Shown one piece after another: positions 51,091 through 60,181 of a stretch of 64,000 nt of DNA. The translations under genes and the position numbers were made by a program. Where the stretch lies: the NCBI GenBank assembly GCA_045588655.1, contig JAZNEP010000037.1, forward strand, positions 1-64,000, written 5' to 3'. This DNA comes from SVFI01 sp045588655 (GTDB lineage Bacteria; Bacillota; Clostridia; Lachnospirales; Lachnospiraceae). The notes under the pieces were generated by a model. That model did not search any database. It was given only the letters and a program-made list of their open reading frames with translations, and was not told the DNA's origin. Every line of letters begins with the position of its first letter. Position 1 is the stretch's first letter.

Positions 51091-51266
51091 AGCAATCTCC
51101 ATCCCCTTTACACTATTCTATTTCTTCATATTTTGACACCTATCAGCATAGATTCTTGTTCATTATATAAGAAAAGACAACAAAGCGCAATCACTTGTGA
51201 TATACTATTTTTATGATATTTCGCAACCTACTATTACATTTACGCAAAATAAGAAAGGATTCTATT

Positions 51267-51734
51267 ATGGAAATCGAACGCAAATTTACCATCAAAACGC
51301 TACCGGAACAGCTTCACACCTATCCGCACGTAAAAATAACTCAGGCATATCTATGCACTGAGCCGGTTATGCGCATCCGAAAACAGGATGAGAATTATAT
51401 TTTCACTTACAAAGGAAAGGGACTTATGATAAGAGAGGAATACAACCTTCCATTAACGAAAGACGCCTTTGATAAGTTGCTGCCCAAAGCGGAAGGATGT
51501 ATTATTTCCAAAACAAGATATCAGATCCCCCACTCTACCAATGACGGACTGAACCTTGTGATTGAGCTTGACCTGTTTGAAAGCCCAAGCCATCTTATTA
51601 TGGCCGAAGTCGAATTCCCTGACAAAGAAAGTGCACTGGCCTTTGAGCCGCCTGCATGGTTTGATCAGGATGTGACGAATCATCCGGCTTACCACAATTC
51701 AAATATGATTTATTTGAATTGCAGCCCGGACTAA
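51267..51734 (+). CDS. CYTH domain protein (triphosphate tunnel metalloenzyme)
   Basis: 155 residues. The N-terminal EIERKF (ExExK) marks the CYTH/TTM fold; paired acidic and basic strands follow (MRIRKQDENYIFTYKGKG, EYNLPL, ELDLF, EVEFP). These enzymes hydrolyse tripolyphosphate, ThTP or related triphosphates with a divalent metal. AAAGGA lies 7 nt before ATG 51267. A single gene, convergent with malQ. Confidence 0.9.
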   Translation: MEIERKFTIKTLPEQLHTYPHVKITQAYLCTEPVMRIRKQDENYIFTYKGKGLMIREEYNLPLTKDAFDKLLPKAEGCIISKTRYQIPHSTNDGLNLVIELDLFESPSHLIMAEVEFPDKESALAFEPPAWFDQDVTNHPAYHNSNMIYLNCSPD

Positions 51735-51743
51735 TGCTATCTG

Positions 51744-53246
51744 TTATTTGTCACATCTTGCATAGACAAAGCACATCTCATGTATTTTGTCCGCAAGTTC
51801 ATCGGTCGCCTGTCCCGGAAGCATTCTCCACTTCCAGTTTTCGCCAAGCGTCGACGGCGTATTGATACGAGCCTCTGAACCCAGGCCCAGATAATCCTGC
51901 ATCGTAATAATTGCCGTATTGCCACGGCTTGCAAGCGCTGCACGGATGAACGCCCAGTTCACCTGCTTTACATTATTTATATTAAGATATTTTCTTGCAA
52001 ACGCTTTCTCTTTTTGCCGAAATGTTCTATAGCATCCAATGGACGTATCGTTATCATGCGTTCCACTATATACAATACAGTTTTGCGGATAATTGTGCGG
52101 AAGGTACGTACTGTCTCCTTCCGGGTCAAATCCAAACTGGAGCACTTTCATTCCGGGATACCCAGTTTTCTTTACAAGACGAAGCACCGACGGTGTTAAA
52201 AATCCAAGATCCTCCGCAATTACATTCATCTTTCCCAACTTTTTCTTTAGTGCCTCAAACAGTTCGATCCCAGGCCCCTTTTCCCAACGACCAAATTCTG
52301 CTGTCGGATCGCCATACGGAATTGCATAATACTCATCAAAGCCTCGAAAATGATCGATACGGACTACATCGTACAAATCGAAACAATACGCAATACGTTT
52401 AATCCACCAAGCATACCCTGTTTTTTTATGGTATTCCCAGTCATAAAGCGGATTCCCCCACAACTGGCCGGTTTTACAGAAATAATCCGGCGGACAACCT
52501 GCAACACGCGTCGGAATCGCGTTTTCATCGAGTTGGAACAACTCCGGATTGGCCCATGTATCCGCGCTATCTGCTGCCACATAAATCGGAATGTCACCAA
52601 TAATCTGAATTCCGTTCTCATTGGCATAGTTTTTCCATGCCATCCACTGTTGACGGAATTTAAATTGCAAAAAGCAATAGAAATCATAGTCCTCTCTGCA
52701 CATCTCACGATAGCGGTCACACGCCAACACATCGTTCATACGAATCTCTTCATCCCAGAGCTGAAAACTCTTGCCATCGTAGTGATTTTTTACCGCCATA
52801 TATATCGCATAGTCATCGAGCCAATAGCTATTCTCCTTGCAGAATGTAAGATAATCTTCTCTCTCTTTTCCACCTGCTGCAGCAAATCTTTCATATGCTT
52901 TGTGCAGAAGCGGAAATCTGACATAATATTGTTTTTCATAATCTACATACTGCTCGTTGTCACCAAAATCTGCTTTTTCGCATTCCTCTTCCAGTAGCAA
53001 TCCTTCGCTCGTAAGAATCTCCAAATCAATAAAATACGGATTTCCTGCAAATGTGGAAAAGGACTGGTACGGCGAATCTCCATACCCCGTCGGACCCGCC
53101 GGTAAAATCTGCCAGTAGGTCTGGCCGGATTTTTTTAAAAAATCCACAAAATCATATGCTGCCTTTCCCACTGTTCCGATCCCGTACTTAGAAGGAAGAC
53201 TTGTAATCGGCAAAAGCACTCCTGCCGCTCTCTTTCTCACTTTCAT
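51744..53246 (-). CDS. malQ: 4-alpha-glucanotransferase (amylomaltase, GH77)
   Basis: 500 residues, normal length. Transfers maltosyl/maltodextrin units between alpha-1,4-glucans. It starts with RAAGVLLPITSLPSKYGIG and PAGPTGYGDSPYQS; catalytic Asp in VVRIDHFRGF, acid/base Glu in VIAEDLG and the third Asp in YSGTHDNDT. GAGG lies 6 nt before the ATG. It follows glgP by 10 nt, so the two form a glycogen/maltodextrin-using operon. Confidence 0.96.
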   Translation of the reverse strand: MKVRKRAAGVLLPITSLPSKYGIGTVGKAAYDFVDFLKKSGQTYWQILPAGPTGYGDSPYQSFSTFAGNPYFIDLEILTSEGLLLEEECEKADFGDNEQYVDYEKQYYVRFPLLHKAYERFAAAGGKEREDYLTFCKENSYWLDDYAIYMAVKNHYDGKSFQLWDEEIRMNDVLACDRYREMCREDYDFYCFLQFKFRQQWMAWKNYANENGIQIIGDIPIYVAADSADTWANPELFQLDENAIPTRVAGCPPDYFCKTGQLWGNPLYDWEYHKKTGYAWWIKRIAYCFDLYDVVRIDHFRGFDEYYAIPYGDPTAEFGRWEKGPGIELFEALKKKLGKMNVIAEDLGFLTPSVLRLVKKTGYPGMKVLQFGFDPEGDSTYLPHNYPQNCIVYSGTHDNDTSIGCYRTFRQKEKAFARKYLNINNVKQVNWAFIRAALASRGNTAIITMQDYLGLGSEARINTPSTLGENWKWRMLPGQATDELADKIHEMCFVYARCDK

Positions 53247-53256
53247 AGATGACCTC

Positions 53257-55563
53257 TTATTCTGCTTTCAGTTTCCAAATGTCGTCATTGTACTGCTTGA
53301 TTGTTCTGTCGGAAGAGAAAAATCCTGCCATTGCAATGTTTACCAGCATTTTTTTCTTCCACTCCTGTTTGTTTGCGTAGTCTGCAAACGCCTGGTCTTT
53401 TGTCTTTATATAATCTTCTAAATCAAGCAATGTCATAAACCAGTCTTTGTTTAACAATTCCTTGTAGAGGCGTTCCAAATTTACTTTATCACCAATTGCC
53501 AAAAGTTCATCACTCACAATAAAATCAACCGCTTCCTTAATGACCGGACTATTATCGTAGTAATCCTTTGACACATAATCCGCGTTCTCATAATGAGCGA
53601 TTACCGCATCGGAATCCTGTCCAAAGATGTAAATATTGTCACGTCCCACCAGTTCATCAATCTCCACGTTAGCGCCGTCACTTGTTCCAAGTGTCACTGC
53701 CCCATTTAACATAAACTTCATGTTACCGGTTCCTGAAGCTTCCTTACTTGCAAGAGAAATCTGCTCCGAAATATCACAGGCCGGAATCAGTTTTTCTGCA
53801 TAACTTACGTTGTAATTTTCTACCATAACCACTTTCATGTAGTCTTTGACATCCGGATCCTTATTCACAATTTCCTGTAAGCAAAGAATGAGATGAATAA
53901 TATCCTGCGCAATGATATAAGCCGGTGCAGCTTTTGCTCCAAAAATGAATGTAATTGGAGTCTCCGGTTTTTTACCGGCCTTTATCTCAAGATATTTGTG
54001 AATGATATAAAGCGCATTCATCTGCTGACGTTTGTACTCATGGAGACGCTTAATCTGTATGTCAAAGATGGAGTTTGCATCTACTTTTACTCCCTCTTTC
54101 TCTTTCAAGTAATCTGCAAGCTCTTCTTTTTTGGTCTGTTTAATCTGTGCAATCGCATCAAGAATCTTTGCGTCCTCTTTAAATTCCAGTAATTTTTTAA
54201 GCTCATCTGCATCTTTCTTATAACCATCACCAATCGTTTCGGTTAACAAATTTGCAAGCGGCTGGTTGCATGAGAGTAACCAGCGGCGGAATGTAATACC
54301 ATTTGTCTTATTGTTGAATTTTTCAGGGTAAATTTTATAAAAATGATTCAACTCCGTATCTTTTAATATTTCCGTATGAATTGCTGCTACACCGTTCACT
54401 GAAAATCCATAATGGATATCAATGTGCGCCATATGCACACGATTCTCTTTATCTATAATCTGCAGCTTTTCTTCCTTATATTTTGCTCTCACGCGTTTGT
54501 CCAGCTCTTTGATGATTGGAACCAGCTGCGGAACTACCTTTTCCAAATATTTTAGTGGCCATTTTTCGAGCGCTTCTGCCAAAATCGTATGATTGGTGTA
54601 GGCACAAGTCTTGCTCACCACCTCGATGGCTTCATCCATTGTGAACGCTTTCTCTTCTACAAGAATACGAATCAGTTCCGGTATAACCATCGTAGGATGC
54701 GTATCATTAATCTGAATGACTGCGTACTCATTCATCTTGCGAAGATCGCATTTTCTGTCTTTTAACTCCTTTAATATGAGCTGCGCCCCATTACAAACCA
54801 TGAAATACTGCTGATAAATACGAAGCAGATTTCCGGCTTCATCGGAATCATCCGGATATAAGAATAACGTTAGATTCTTTTCAATTTCTTCTTTATCAAA
54901 ATCAATACTGTCATCTTTTACCAGACTTTCATCCACAGACTCAACATCAAACAAATGTAACTTGTTTTTGCCATTGTTATATCCAATGACATCAATATCG
55001 TACAAACGAGACGTCACCTTTCGGTCGCCAAACATCACATCAAACGTCACATCCGTCTTATTGAGCCACGACTGCTTCTCTATCCACTCATTCTTTTGTG
55101 CACACTGCTTATAGTCACTAAACACCTGTTTAAATAAACCAAAATGATAATTCAGTCCGATGCCATCTCCCGGATAACCAAGCGTGGCGATTGAATCCAG
55201 AAAACAAGCAGCCAGTCGTCCCAGTCCGCCATTACCCAAAGATGGTTCCGGCTCAATCTCTTCAATGACAGAAAGTGTTTTTCCATATTTTTGGAGAATT
55301 TCATCTAACTTTCCGTAAATACCGAGATTGATCAAGTTGTTAGAAAGCAACTTTCCAATAAGAAATTCTGCTGAAATGTAATATACCTTTTTCTGACCGC
55401 TGATTGGTTCTGTTGCATTAAGCATACCTTTTGTCAGCTGTAAAATACCATAATAAAGCTCCGAGTCGCTACAATCAGCAATTTTTTTTCCATAAAGCGA
55501 CTCTAAAATTCCATCCAACTGTTCTTCTAATTTCAATTCGATCAATTCTCTCTGTAATGTCAT
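53257..55563 (-). CDS. glgP: Glycogen/maltodextrin phosphorylase
   Basis: 768 residues. PLP-dependent release of glucose-1-phosphate from alpha-1,4-glucan. The PLP lysine lies in KEASGTGNMKFMLNGAVTLGT; GNGGLGRLAACFLDS, NDTHPTMVIPEL and RRWLLSCNQPL are intact. It is ~30-50 residues shorter than many homologs, chiefly in the first half, with no sign of a frameshift. AGGAGG lies 6 nt before ATG 55563 (MTLQREL); in-frame ATGs just upstream overlap that site. It heads the glgP-malQ operon with a good promoter. Confidence 0.96.
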   Translation of the reverse strand: MTLQRELIELKLEEQLDGILESLYGKKIADCSDSELYYGILQLTKGMLNATEPISGQKKVYYISAEFLIGKLLSNNLINLGIYGKLDEILQKYGKTLSVIEEIEPEPSLGNGGLGRLAACFLDSIATLGYPGDGIGLNYHFGLFKQVFSDYKQCAQKNEWIEKQSWLNKTDVTFDVMFGDRKVTSRLYDIDVIGYNNGKNKLHLFDVESVDESLVKDDSIDFDKEEIEKNLTLFLYPDDSDEAGNLLRIYQQYFMVCNGAQLILKELKDRKCDLRKMNEYAVIQINDTHPTMVIPELIRILVEEKAFTMDEAIEVVSKTCAYTNHTILAEALEKWPLKYLEKVVPQLVPIIKELDKRVRAKYKEEKLQIIDKENRVHMAHIDIHYGFSVNGVAAIHTEILKDTELNHFYKIYPEKFNNKTNGITFRRWLLSCNQPLANLLTETIGDGYKKDADELKKLLEFKEDAKILDAIAQIKQTKKEELADYLKEKEGVKVDANSIFDIQIKRLHEYKRQQMNALYIIHKYLEIKAGKKPETPITFIFGAKAAPAYIIAQDIIHLILCLQEIVNKDPDVKDYMKVVMVENYNVSYAEKLIPACDISEQISLASKEASGTGNMKFMLNGAVTLGTSDGANVEIDELVGRDNIYIFGQDSDAVIAHYENADYVSKDYYDNSPVIKEAVDFIVSDELLAIGDKVNLERLYKELLNKDWFMTLLDLEDYIKTKDQAFADYANKQEWKKKMLVNIAMAGFFSSDRTIKQYNDDIWKLKAE

Positions 55564-55629
55564 TTCCATCCTCCTATTTCTTTCTTTTACACACATAATA
55601 CGCTTCTACACCCTTGCGTAAGTTGCCTA

Positions 55630-55658
55630 ATTCTACATCAAAAAAGGTACTTTGTAAA
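55630..55658 (-). promoter_or_regulatory. Promoter of glgP-malQ
   Basis: On the minus strand TTTACA (55653-55658), 17 nt, TAGAAT (55630-55635). Confidence 0.6.
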
Positions 55659-55683
55659 GCCCTTTTCTCTTCACTTTTCTCTG

Positions 55684-55712
55684 TTGTTTGAACAGACGAT
55701 TTAAGGTATAAT
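55684..55712 (+). promoter_or_regulatory. Promoter of the DUF5722 gene
   Basis: TTGTTT (55684-55689), 17 nt, a perfect TATAAT (55707-55712), 55 nt before the start codon. Confidence 0.65.
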
Positions 55713-55766
55713 AAATTGTGCTTATTACAGATAAATTATACTATACTAAGAAAGAGAGGGCCGATT

Positions 55767-58415
55767 ATGAACAACCTCAAAAAAAGATTTTTCTCACGGC
55801 TTCTTTGCATGCTCCTTACAGTGTGCATGATCGCCGGGTCGACACTCACTGTTACAGCTACGACTATCCCTGTATCTGACAACTCAATTCCCGACACTTC
55901 TGTGTCAGTAAACGGTACTCCGGAGGCTCCCCCATCGGATTCTCCTGCTACAGATTCGGATGATTCTTCGGTTACGCCACCTTCGGATACACCGGTTCTA
56001 CCAGACGAACCGTCTGATGAGTTGCCAAGCGAACCGACTGAGGATGATACTGAAACAAAGCAACCGGAAACTCTTACGATTTCATTTTATGAAGAAAATG
56101 CAAAAACCTTGCTCTTTACCGTTCCATTATCTTATGAAGGGACTTCTGTTTATTTAAATTCCGGCCTTGCTAATCCATATAACCTCAGCTTCATCAAAAA
56201 GGGCTATGCTCTGGACCGGTGGTACTGTGTAACAAACGGCAAATATTACCAACCGGACTACATATATTCCAAATTAAAAATAAGGCGAGATCTTGTTTTT
56301 ACAGCTTCTATGTCCAAAGAACCTTATCGTTTCTCCATTGACTACAATCTAAACGGAGGTTCTTTTGATGAGAAGGATCCTAATCTCAGCGTTCCGTCTC
56401 ATTTCACTGTTATGAGCGAAACCATTACGTTACCGACTCCGCAACGGGCAAATTTCCAATTTGGTGGTTGGTATAAAGATGCAGCATTTACCCAGAAGGT
56501 AACTACCATCCCATCCGGCTCCTACATCGATTCTGATGCCAACGGAAAAGTAGCTCCTTATTCGGTCTATGCAAAGTGGATTTCTGTCAAACCCGGAAAA
56601 CCAACTTCTCTTACCGCCAAAAACTCAGCCAAAGGTAAGGTCACCGTTAAATTCAAAGGTGTCTCCAATGTAGATGGATATGAAGTCGCATATTCCACGG
56701 TAAAAACATTCAAGAAAAATAAAGTGACACAGACGACCACTAAAAAAAGTCTGACAATCACGAATCTACCAAAAGGGAAAACCTACTATTTTAAGGTACG
56801 CGCCTACAAAATAGATTCCACCGGTGAAAAATCCTACGGCAGTTATTCTTCTGTTAAATCCTGCAAAGTGAAAAACGGCGTTATGGAATATACTGCAAAA
56901 AAGGATTCCGGTAAACTCCAAAAAGTAAGTGTCAAAAACAAAACCGATCTGCTTGTACAGGCAAAAGTTTCAAAACGCTTAAAAAGCTCCGACCAGTACT
57001 ATTACCTTGTAAAAGTAGATCCGAATAACGGCAAAATATTAAAACAAATTGCCAAGACCGGTAAAACCACCACTGTAAAATTTCAGATTCCTTTAAAAGA
57101 TAAGGACGGAAATAATCACATTCAGGGGAAATATGGTGTAGCCATCAAGAAAGGTTCAAAGTATATGCTGATTACTTCGACCTCCTACATCAACAATCCG
57201 GAAGCTGCCGCCTCCTACAAGGGCGCATTTCCTACCCCTACTTCCAAAAAAGGCCGTCAGGGACTTTATAACTCAAACCTTGGTGACAAAAATTACTTTG
57301 TGAATTTTAATTTGAACACCATTATCGGAACTCCGACCAATTATGATGTCGCTTACCAGTACAACGGAAAGACCTACTATTTCATTTATCCGAATTTCGG
57401 AAATCTTTCCATGATCAACAAGGATGGTGGTACTACAACGGTTCAGGTTATGTTGCAGTGGGACACCAATTGTACCGATTTGATTCTCAAAAGCGCACGG
57501 GTCGCACCTGTTCCGGGCAAAGAATCCACCACTTATTATGCCTTTAACACCGACTCCAAGGCTGCACGAGAAAAGCTGGAAGCTGCATTTTGTTTCCTCG
57601 CAGAGCAGGGCAGCAAAGAAAATTATCATGTTGACAACTGGATTCTGGGAAACGAGGTAAATACCTATGCAAACCCAACCGCGAAATGGTACTACGCAGG
57701 TAATATTTCCCGTGATAAATTCATGAAAAATTATGCTTCTACCTTCCGCATGCTTTATTACGCAGTAAAATCCAACAGCAAAAACAGTCGTGTCTATATT
57801 TGTTGCGACCACACCTGGATTAACCGTGAGAAGGATTGGGGTACTAAATATTTTACAGCGGCGTTCCATAAAGAAATTAAAAACCAAAACAAAAACATCA
57901 AATGGAATCTCGCATATCATGCCTACTCTGCTGTATTAACCAACGCAGACTTCTGGAATGACGGAAGTCTTGCACCAAACAGCGAGAACGCTGATTTCGT
58001 ATCGCCAAAGAACCTTGAAATATTGACTTCCTATGTAAAGAAAAACTTTGGCAAAGATGTTCGTATCATCCTTTCCGAGCAAGGATTCTCCTGCTCCGGC
58101 GGAGTGGGTTCTCCGCACAACGCCAGAAGGCAGACCGGCGAATCTGTCCAAGCTGCTGCAGTTGTATACCTATATTACAAAGCACAGTTTAATGATATGA
58201 TTGATGCGGTCATCTTCTCAAGCGGCGATCACGGCGGTGCCGGCTTGCAATTTGACTTTATCGGACGTGAAGCAGAAAATGCTTACAAATATATGGACAC
58301 GCCACAGTATGCTACCTATGTCGATGCTTATCTCCACACCATTGGTGCTTCTTCATGGAAAAGCATTGTCAAAGGTTTTAGTTCCAGCAAATTGAAAAAA
58401 ATGCCATCGCGATAA
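55767..58415 (+). CDS. Secreted InlB-repeat / FnIII / DUF5722 protein
   Basis: 882 residues. Signal peptide 1-~32 (KKRFF then a hydrophobic core, cut near VTATT); a S/D/P/T/E-rich linker to ~90; InlB/Listeria-Bacteroides beta-grasp repeat (~180-270, DYNLNGGSF and FGGWYKD...YAKW); fibronectin type III (~272-365, GYEVAYSTVKTFKK, YYFKVRAY); then a ~500-residue DUF5722 domain with WILGNEVN and IILSEQGF, reminiscent of the acid/base NE and nucleophile E of clan-A glycosidases. No LPxTG, S-layer or choline-binding anchor is seen, so it may be released. GAGGG lies 6 nt before ATG 55767. Confidence 0.87.
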   Translation: MNNLKKRFFSRLLCMLLTVCMIAGSTLTVTATTIPVSDNSIPDTSVSVNGTPEAPPSDSPATDSDDSSVTPPSDTPVLPDEPSDELPSEPTEDDTETKQPETLTISFYEENAKTLLFTVPLSYEGTSVYLNSGLANPYNLSFIKKGYALDRWYCVTNGKYYQPDYIYSKLKIRRDLVFTASMSKEPYRFSIDYNLNGGSFDEKDPNLSVPSHFTVMSETITLPTPQRANFQFGGWYKDAAFTQKVTTIPSGSYIDSDANGKVAPYSVYAKWISVKPGKPTSLTAKNSAKGKVTVKFKGVSNVDGYEVAYSTVKTFKKNKVTQTTTKKSLTITNLPKGKTYYFKVRAYKIDSTGEKSYGSYSSVKSCKVKNGVMEYTAKKDSGKLQKVSVKNKTDLLVQAKVSKRLKSSDQYYYLVKVDPNNGKILKQIAKTGKTTTVKFQIPLKDKDGNNHIQGKYGVAIKKGSKYMLITSTSYINNPEAAASYKGAFPTPTSKKGRQGLYNSNLGDKNYFVNFNLNTIIGTPTNYDVAYQYNGKTYYFIYPNFGNLSMINKDGGTTTVQVMLQWDTNCTDLILKSARVAPVPGKESTTYYAFNTDSKAAREKLEAAFCFLAEQGSKENYHVDNWILGNEVNTYANPTAKWYYAGNISRDKFMKNYASTFRMLYYAVKSNSKNSRVYICCDHTWINREKDWGTKYFTAAFHKEIKNQNKNIKWNLAYHAYSAVLTNADFWNDGSLAPNSENADFVSPKNLEILTSYVKKNFGKDVRIILSEQGFSCSGGVGSPHNARRQTGESVQAAAVVYLYYKAQFNDMIDAVIFSSGDHGGAGLQFDFIGREAENAYKYMDTPQYATYVDAYLHTIGASSWKSIVKGFSSSKLKKMPSR

Positions 58416-58436
58416 TTCATCGTGTACAAAGCACAT

Positions 58437-58477
58437 AAAAAAAGAACGGTCACTTTAAAGTGACCGTTCTTTTTTTA
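58437..58477 (+). terminator. Bidirectional terminator between DUF5722 and the acyl-carrier operon
   Basis: A perfect palindrome: AGAACGGTCACTTT (58443-58456) with AAAGTGACCGTTCT (58457-58470), flanked by A7 and T7. Ends the plus gene and the six-gene minus operon. Confidence 0.93.
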
Positions 58478-58478
58478 C

Positions 58479-58706
58479 TTATTCATCCAACAATCTCTGT
58501 ACCATGTCATAGATCGCCTGCGCACAGCAGAAGTTATCTACTTCCATTTCCTCCGCCGGGATCTCAATATCGTAGGCTGCTGTAATCTCAGAAACAACAC
58601 TGATGATATCCACAGAATCTAAAATTCCTTCATCAATCAGATTTCCTTCCATATCCCAGTCTACCTTCGGAGCTGCTTTTTTCAATACCTCTTTTAATTC
58701 TTCCAT
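58479..58706 (-). CDS. Acyl carrier protein (DltC-like)
   Basis: 75 residues, one four-helix carrier domain. The phosphopantetheine serine is S31 in GILDSVDI. Acidic helix 2 (DIISVVSEITAAYDIEIP) fits partners of a stand-alone adenylating enzyme and an MBOAT. It starts 2 nt after the ligase gene. By context it carries the acyl or aminoacyl group made by the ligase to the membrane; it resembles DltC in size and position of function but the sequence does not prove D-alanine. GGAG-type site lies in the end of the ligase gene. Confidence 0.9.
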   Translation of the reverse strand: MEELKEVLKKAAPKVDWDMEGNLIDEGILDSVDIISVVSEITAAYDIEIPAEEMEVDNFCCAQAIYDMVQRLLDE

Positions 58707-58708
58707 TT

Positions 58709-60181
58709 TTATTCTCCTTTCTCTCTCTCAACTAATACATTTCTCTGTATTTTTCCATTGTACGTTCTTGGAATCTTATCCAGTTTTTCTATTTGTTTTG
58801 GCACTTTGTATGTTTCCAAATGCTCTCTTAAAAACTGATAAATCTCATCTTCGCCAACCTGCGCACCTTTTTCCAGTGCATAAAACAACTTCGGCTCTTG
58901 TCCTAATAATTCACTTGCCACCGGAATACACGCACAATCTGCTATTGCTTCATGTGTCAGCGCCACTTCTTCTATCTCCTGCGGTGATATCTTATTTCCT
59001 CCACTCTGGATGACATCACCCTTTCTTCCAAGCAGATAGATCATGCCATCCTCACCTCTGTAAGACATATCCTGCGTCACAATATACGGTCCGCGAAATG
59101 CCTCTTCATTCAGTTCCGGCGCATGATAATAACCGGCCATATTCATATCACCACTACAAGCAAGGAATCCCGGATTTTCCTCTGACGCTTCTATCTCATT
59201 ACCATCCTCATCAAGAAAAGCAAACACTGCATGACACGTCGGACGTCCGATACAATTCTTTTTCTCACTATTTTTATTAAAATCAATAATGCAGGAACAT
59301 CCTGATTCTGTCGTTCCATAGAAATTATACAAACGCGACTTTGGAAGAAGTTCCCGAAGTCTCTGCTTATCCGGCTCCGGAATCGGTGCTGATCCCAGCT
59401 GTACATAGTCAATCCGATCAGCGAATGCTGCAAGCTCATTTGCTCCCAGCTTCAAAAGGGCCGCCAGCGCAGCAGGCACCAGATCGATTGAGGTTACACC
59501 ATATTTTTCCATACACATAAACACTTTTTTTACAAATATGACACCATCCAGAAGCACCACTGCACTTCCATTAAGCATGTTGGCATAATATCTGCGAAGT
59601 CCATGCGAATGACTGATTGGAATCGGAATTAACTCCACATTATTTTTCTTCATTTCTACGCCGTCAATTACGTTTTCTGCTACTGCAACGACATTTTTAT
59701 GCAGAATTTCGATTCCTTTTGATTTTCCGGTTGTGCCCGTCGTAAACAAAATCTCTGCAAGATCTGTCTCCTGCGGAAAGACAAACACATCCTTTTCCAC
59801 ATCCGCTGCATGTTCCATCACTTCCTTAAGCGAAAGATACGGCAACTCAAATTCCGGTGCTTTTGCCGCAATATAAAATACTGCTTTTACCTCTTCACAA
59901 ATCTCCACTATACGCTGCTCTGCAATATTTTTTTCCAAAGGAACAAAGATTGCGCCAAGCAACTGAATCGCAAGACCGCAAGTTACAAACTCTACATTTT
60001 GGGAATTTCGCACCACTACGCAGTCTCCCTTTTTCACGCCACATTCCTGCAGATACAACGCATAACCGGCAATTTGATTCCAGTATTCTTTGTATGTCAG
60101 TTCATATTTTCCGTCTGTAATACAAAAACAATCCGGTTGCGTAGTGGCATAAGTCGCCACAGCTTCTATTAATGATCTCAT
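58709..60181 (-). CDS. AMP-dependent acyl/aminoacyl ligase (DltA-like role)
   Basis: 490 residues, class I adenylate-forming enzyme. P-loop TTGTTGKSKG (147-156), A5 FYGTTESG, A7/A8 YRGEDGMIYLLGRKGDVI and catalytic A10 lysine in RTYNGKIQRN. It would activate a carboxylic acid with ATP and load it on the carrier encoded next. The binding pocket around IPISHSHGLRRYYANML is closer to general fatty/aryl acid-CoA ligases than to the DltA D-alanine pattern, so the substrate is open. ATGA overlap with the SGNH gene upstream. Confidence 0.9.
   Translation of the reverse strand: MRSLIEAVATYATTQPDCFCITDGKYELTYKEYWNQIAGYALYLQECGVKKGDCVVVRNSQNVEFVTCGLAIQLLGAIFVPLEKNIAEQRIVEICEEVKAVFYIAAKAPEFELPYLSLKEVMEHAADVEKDVFVFPQETDLAEILFTTGTTGKSKGIEILHKNVVAVAENVIDGVEMKKNNVELIPIPISHSHGLRRYYANMLNGSAVVLLDGVIFVKKVFMCMEKYGVTSIDLVPAALAALLKLGANELAAFADRIDYVQLGSAPIPEPDKQRLRELLPKSRLYNFYGTTESGCSCIIDFNKNSEKKNCIGRPTCHAVFAFLDEDGNEIEASEENPGFLACSGDMNMAGYYHAPELNEEAFRGPYIVTQDMSYRGEDGMIYLLGRKGDVIQSGGNKISPQEIEEVALTHEAIADCACIPVASELLGQEPKLFYALEKGAQVGEDEIYQFLREHLETYKVPKQIEKLDKIPRTYNGKIQRNVLVEREKGE

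Noticed and set aside
57273..57920. 215-codon minus-strand frame inside the DUF5722 gene
   Set aside because: Antisense to a well-supported coding region, no ribosome site and no recognisable motif.
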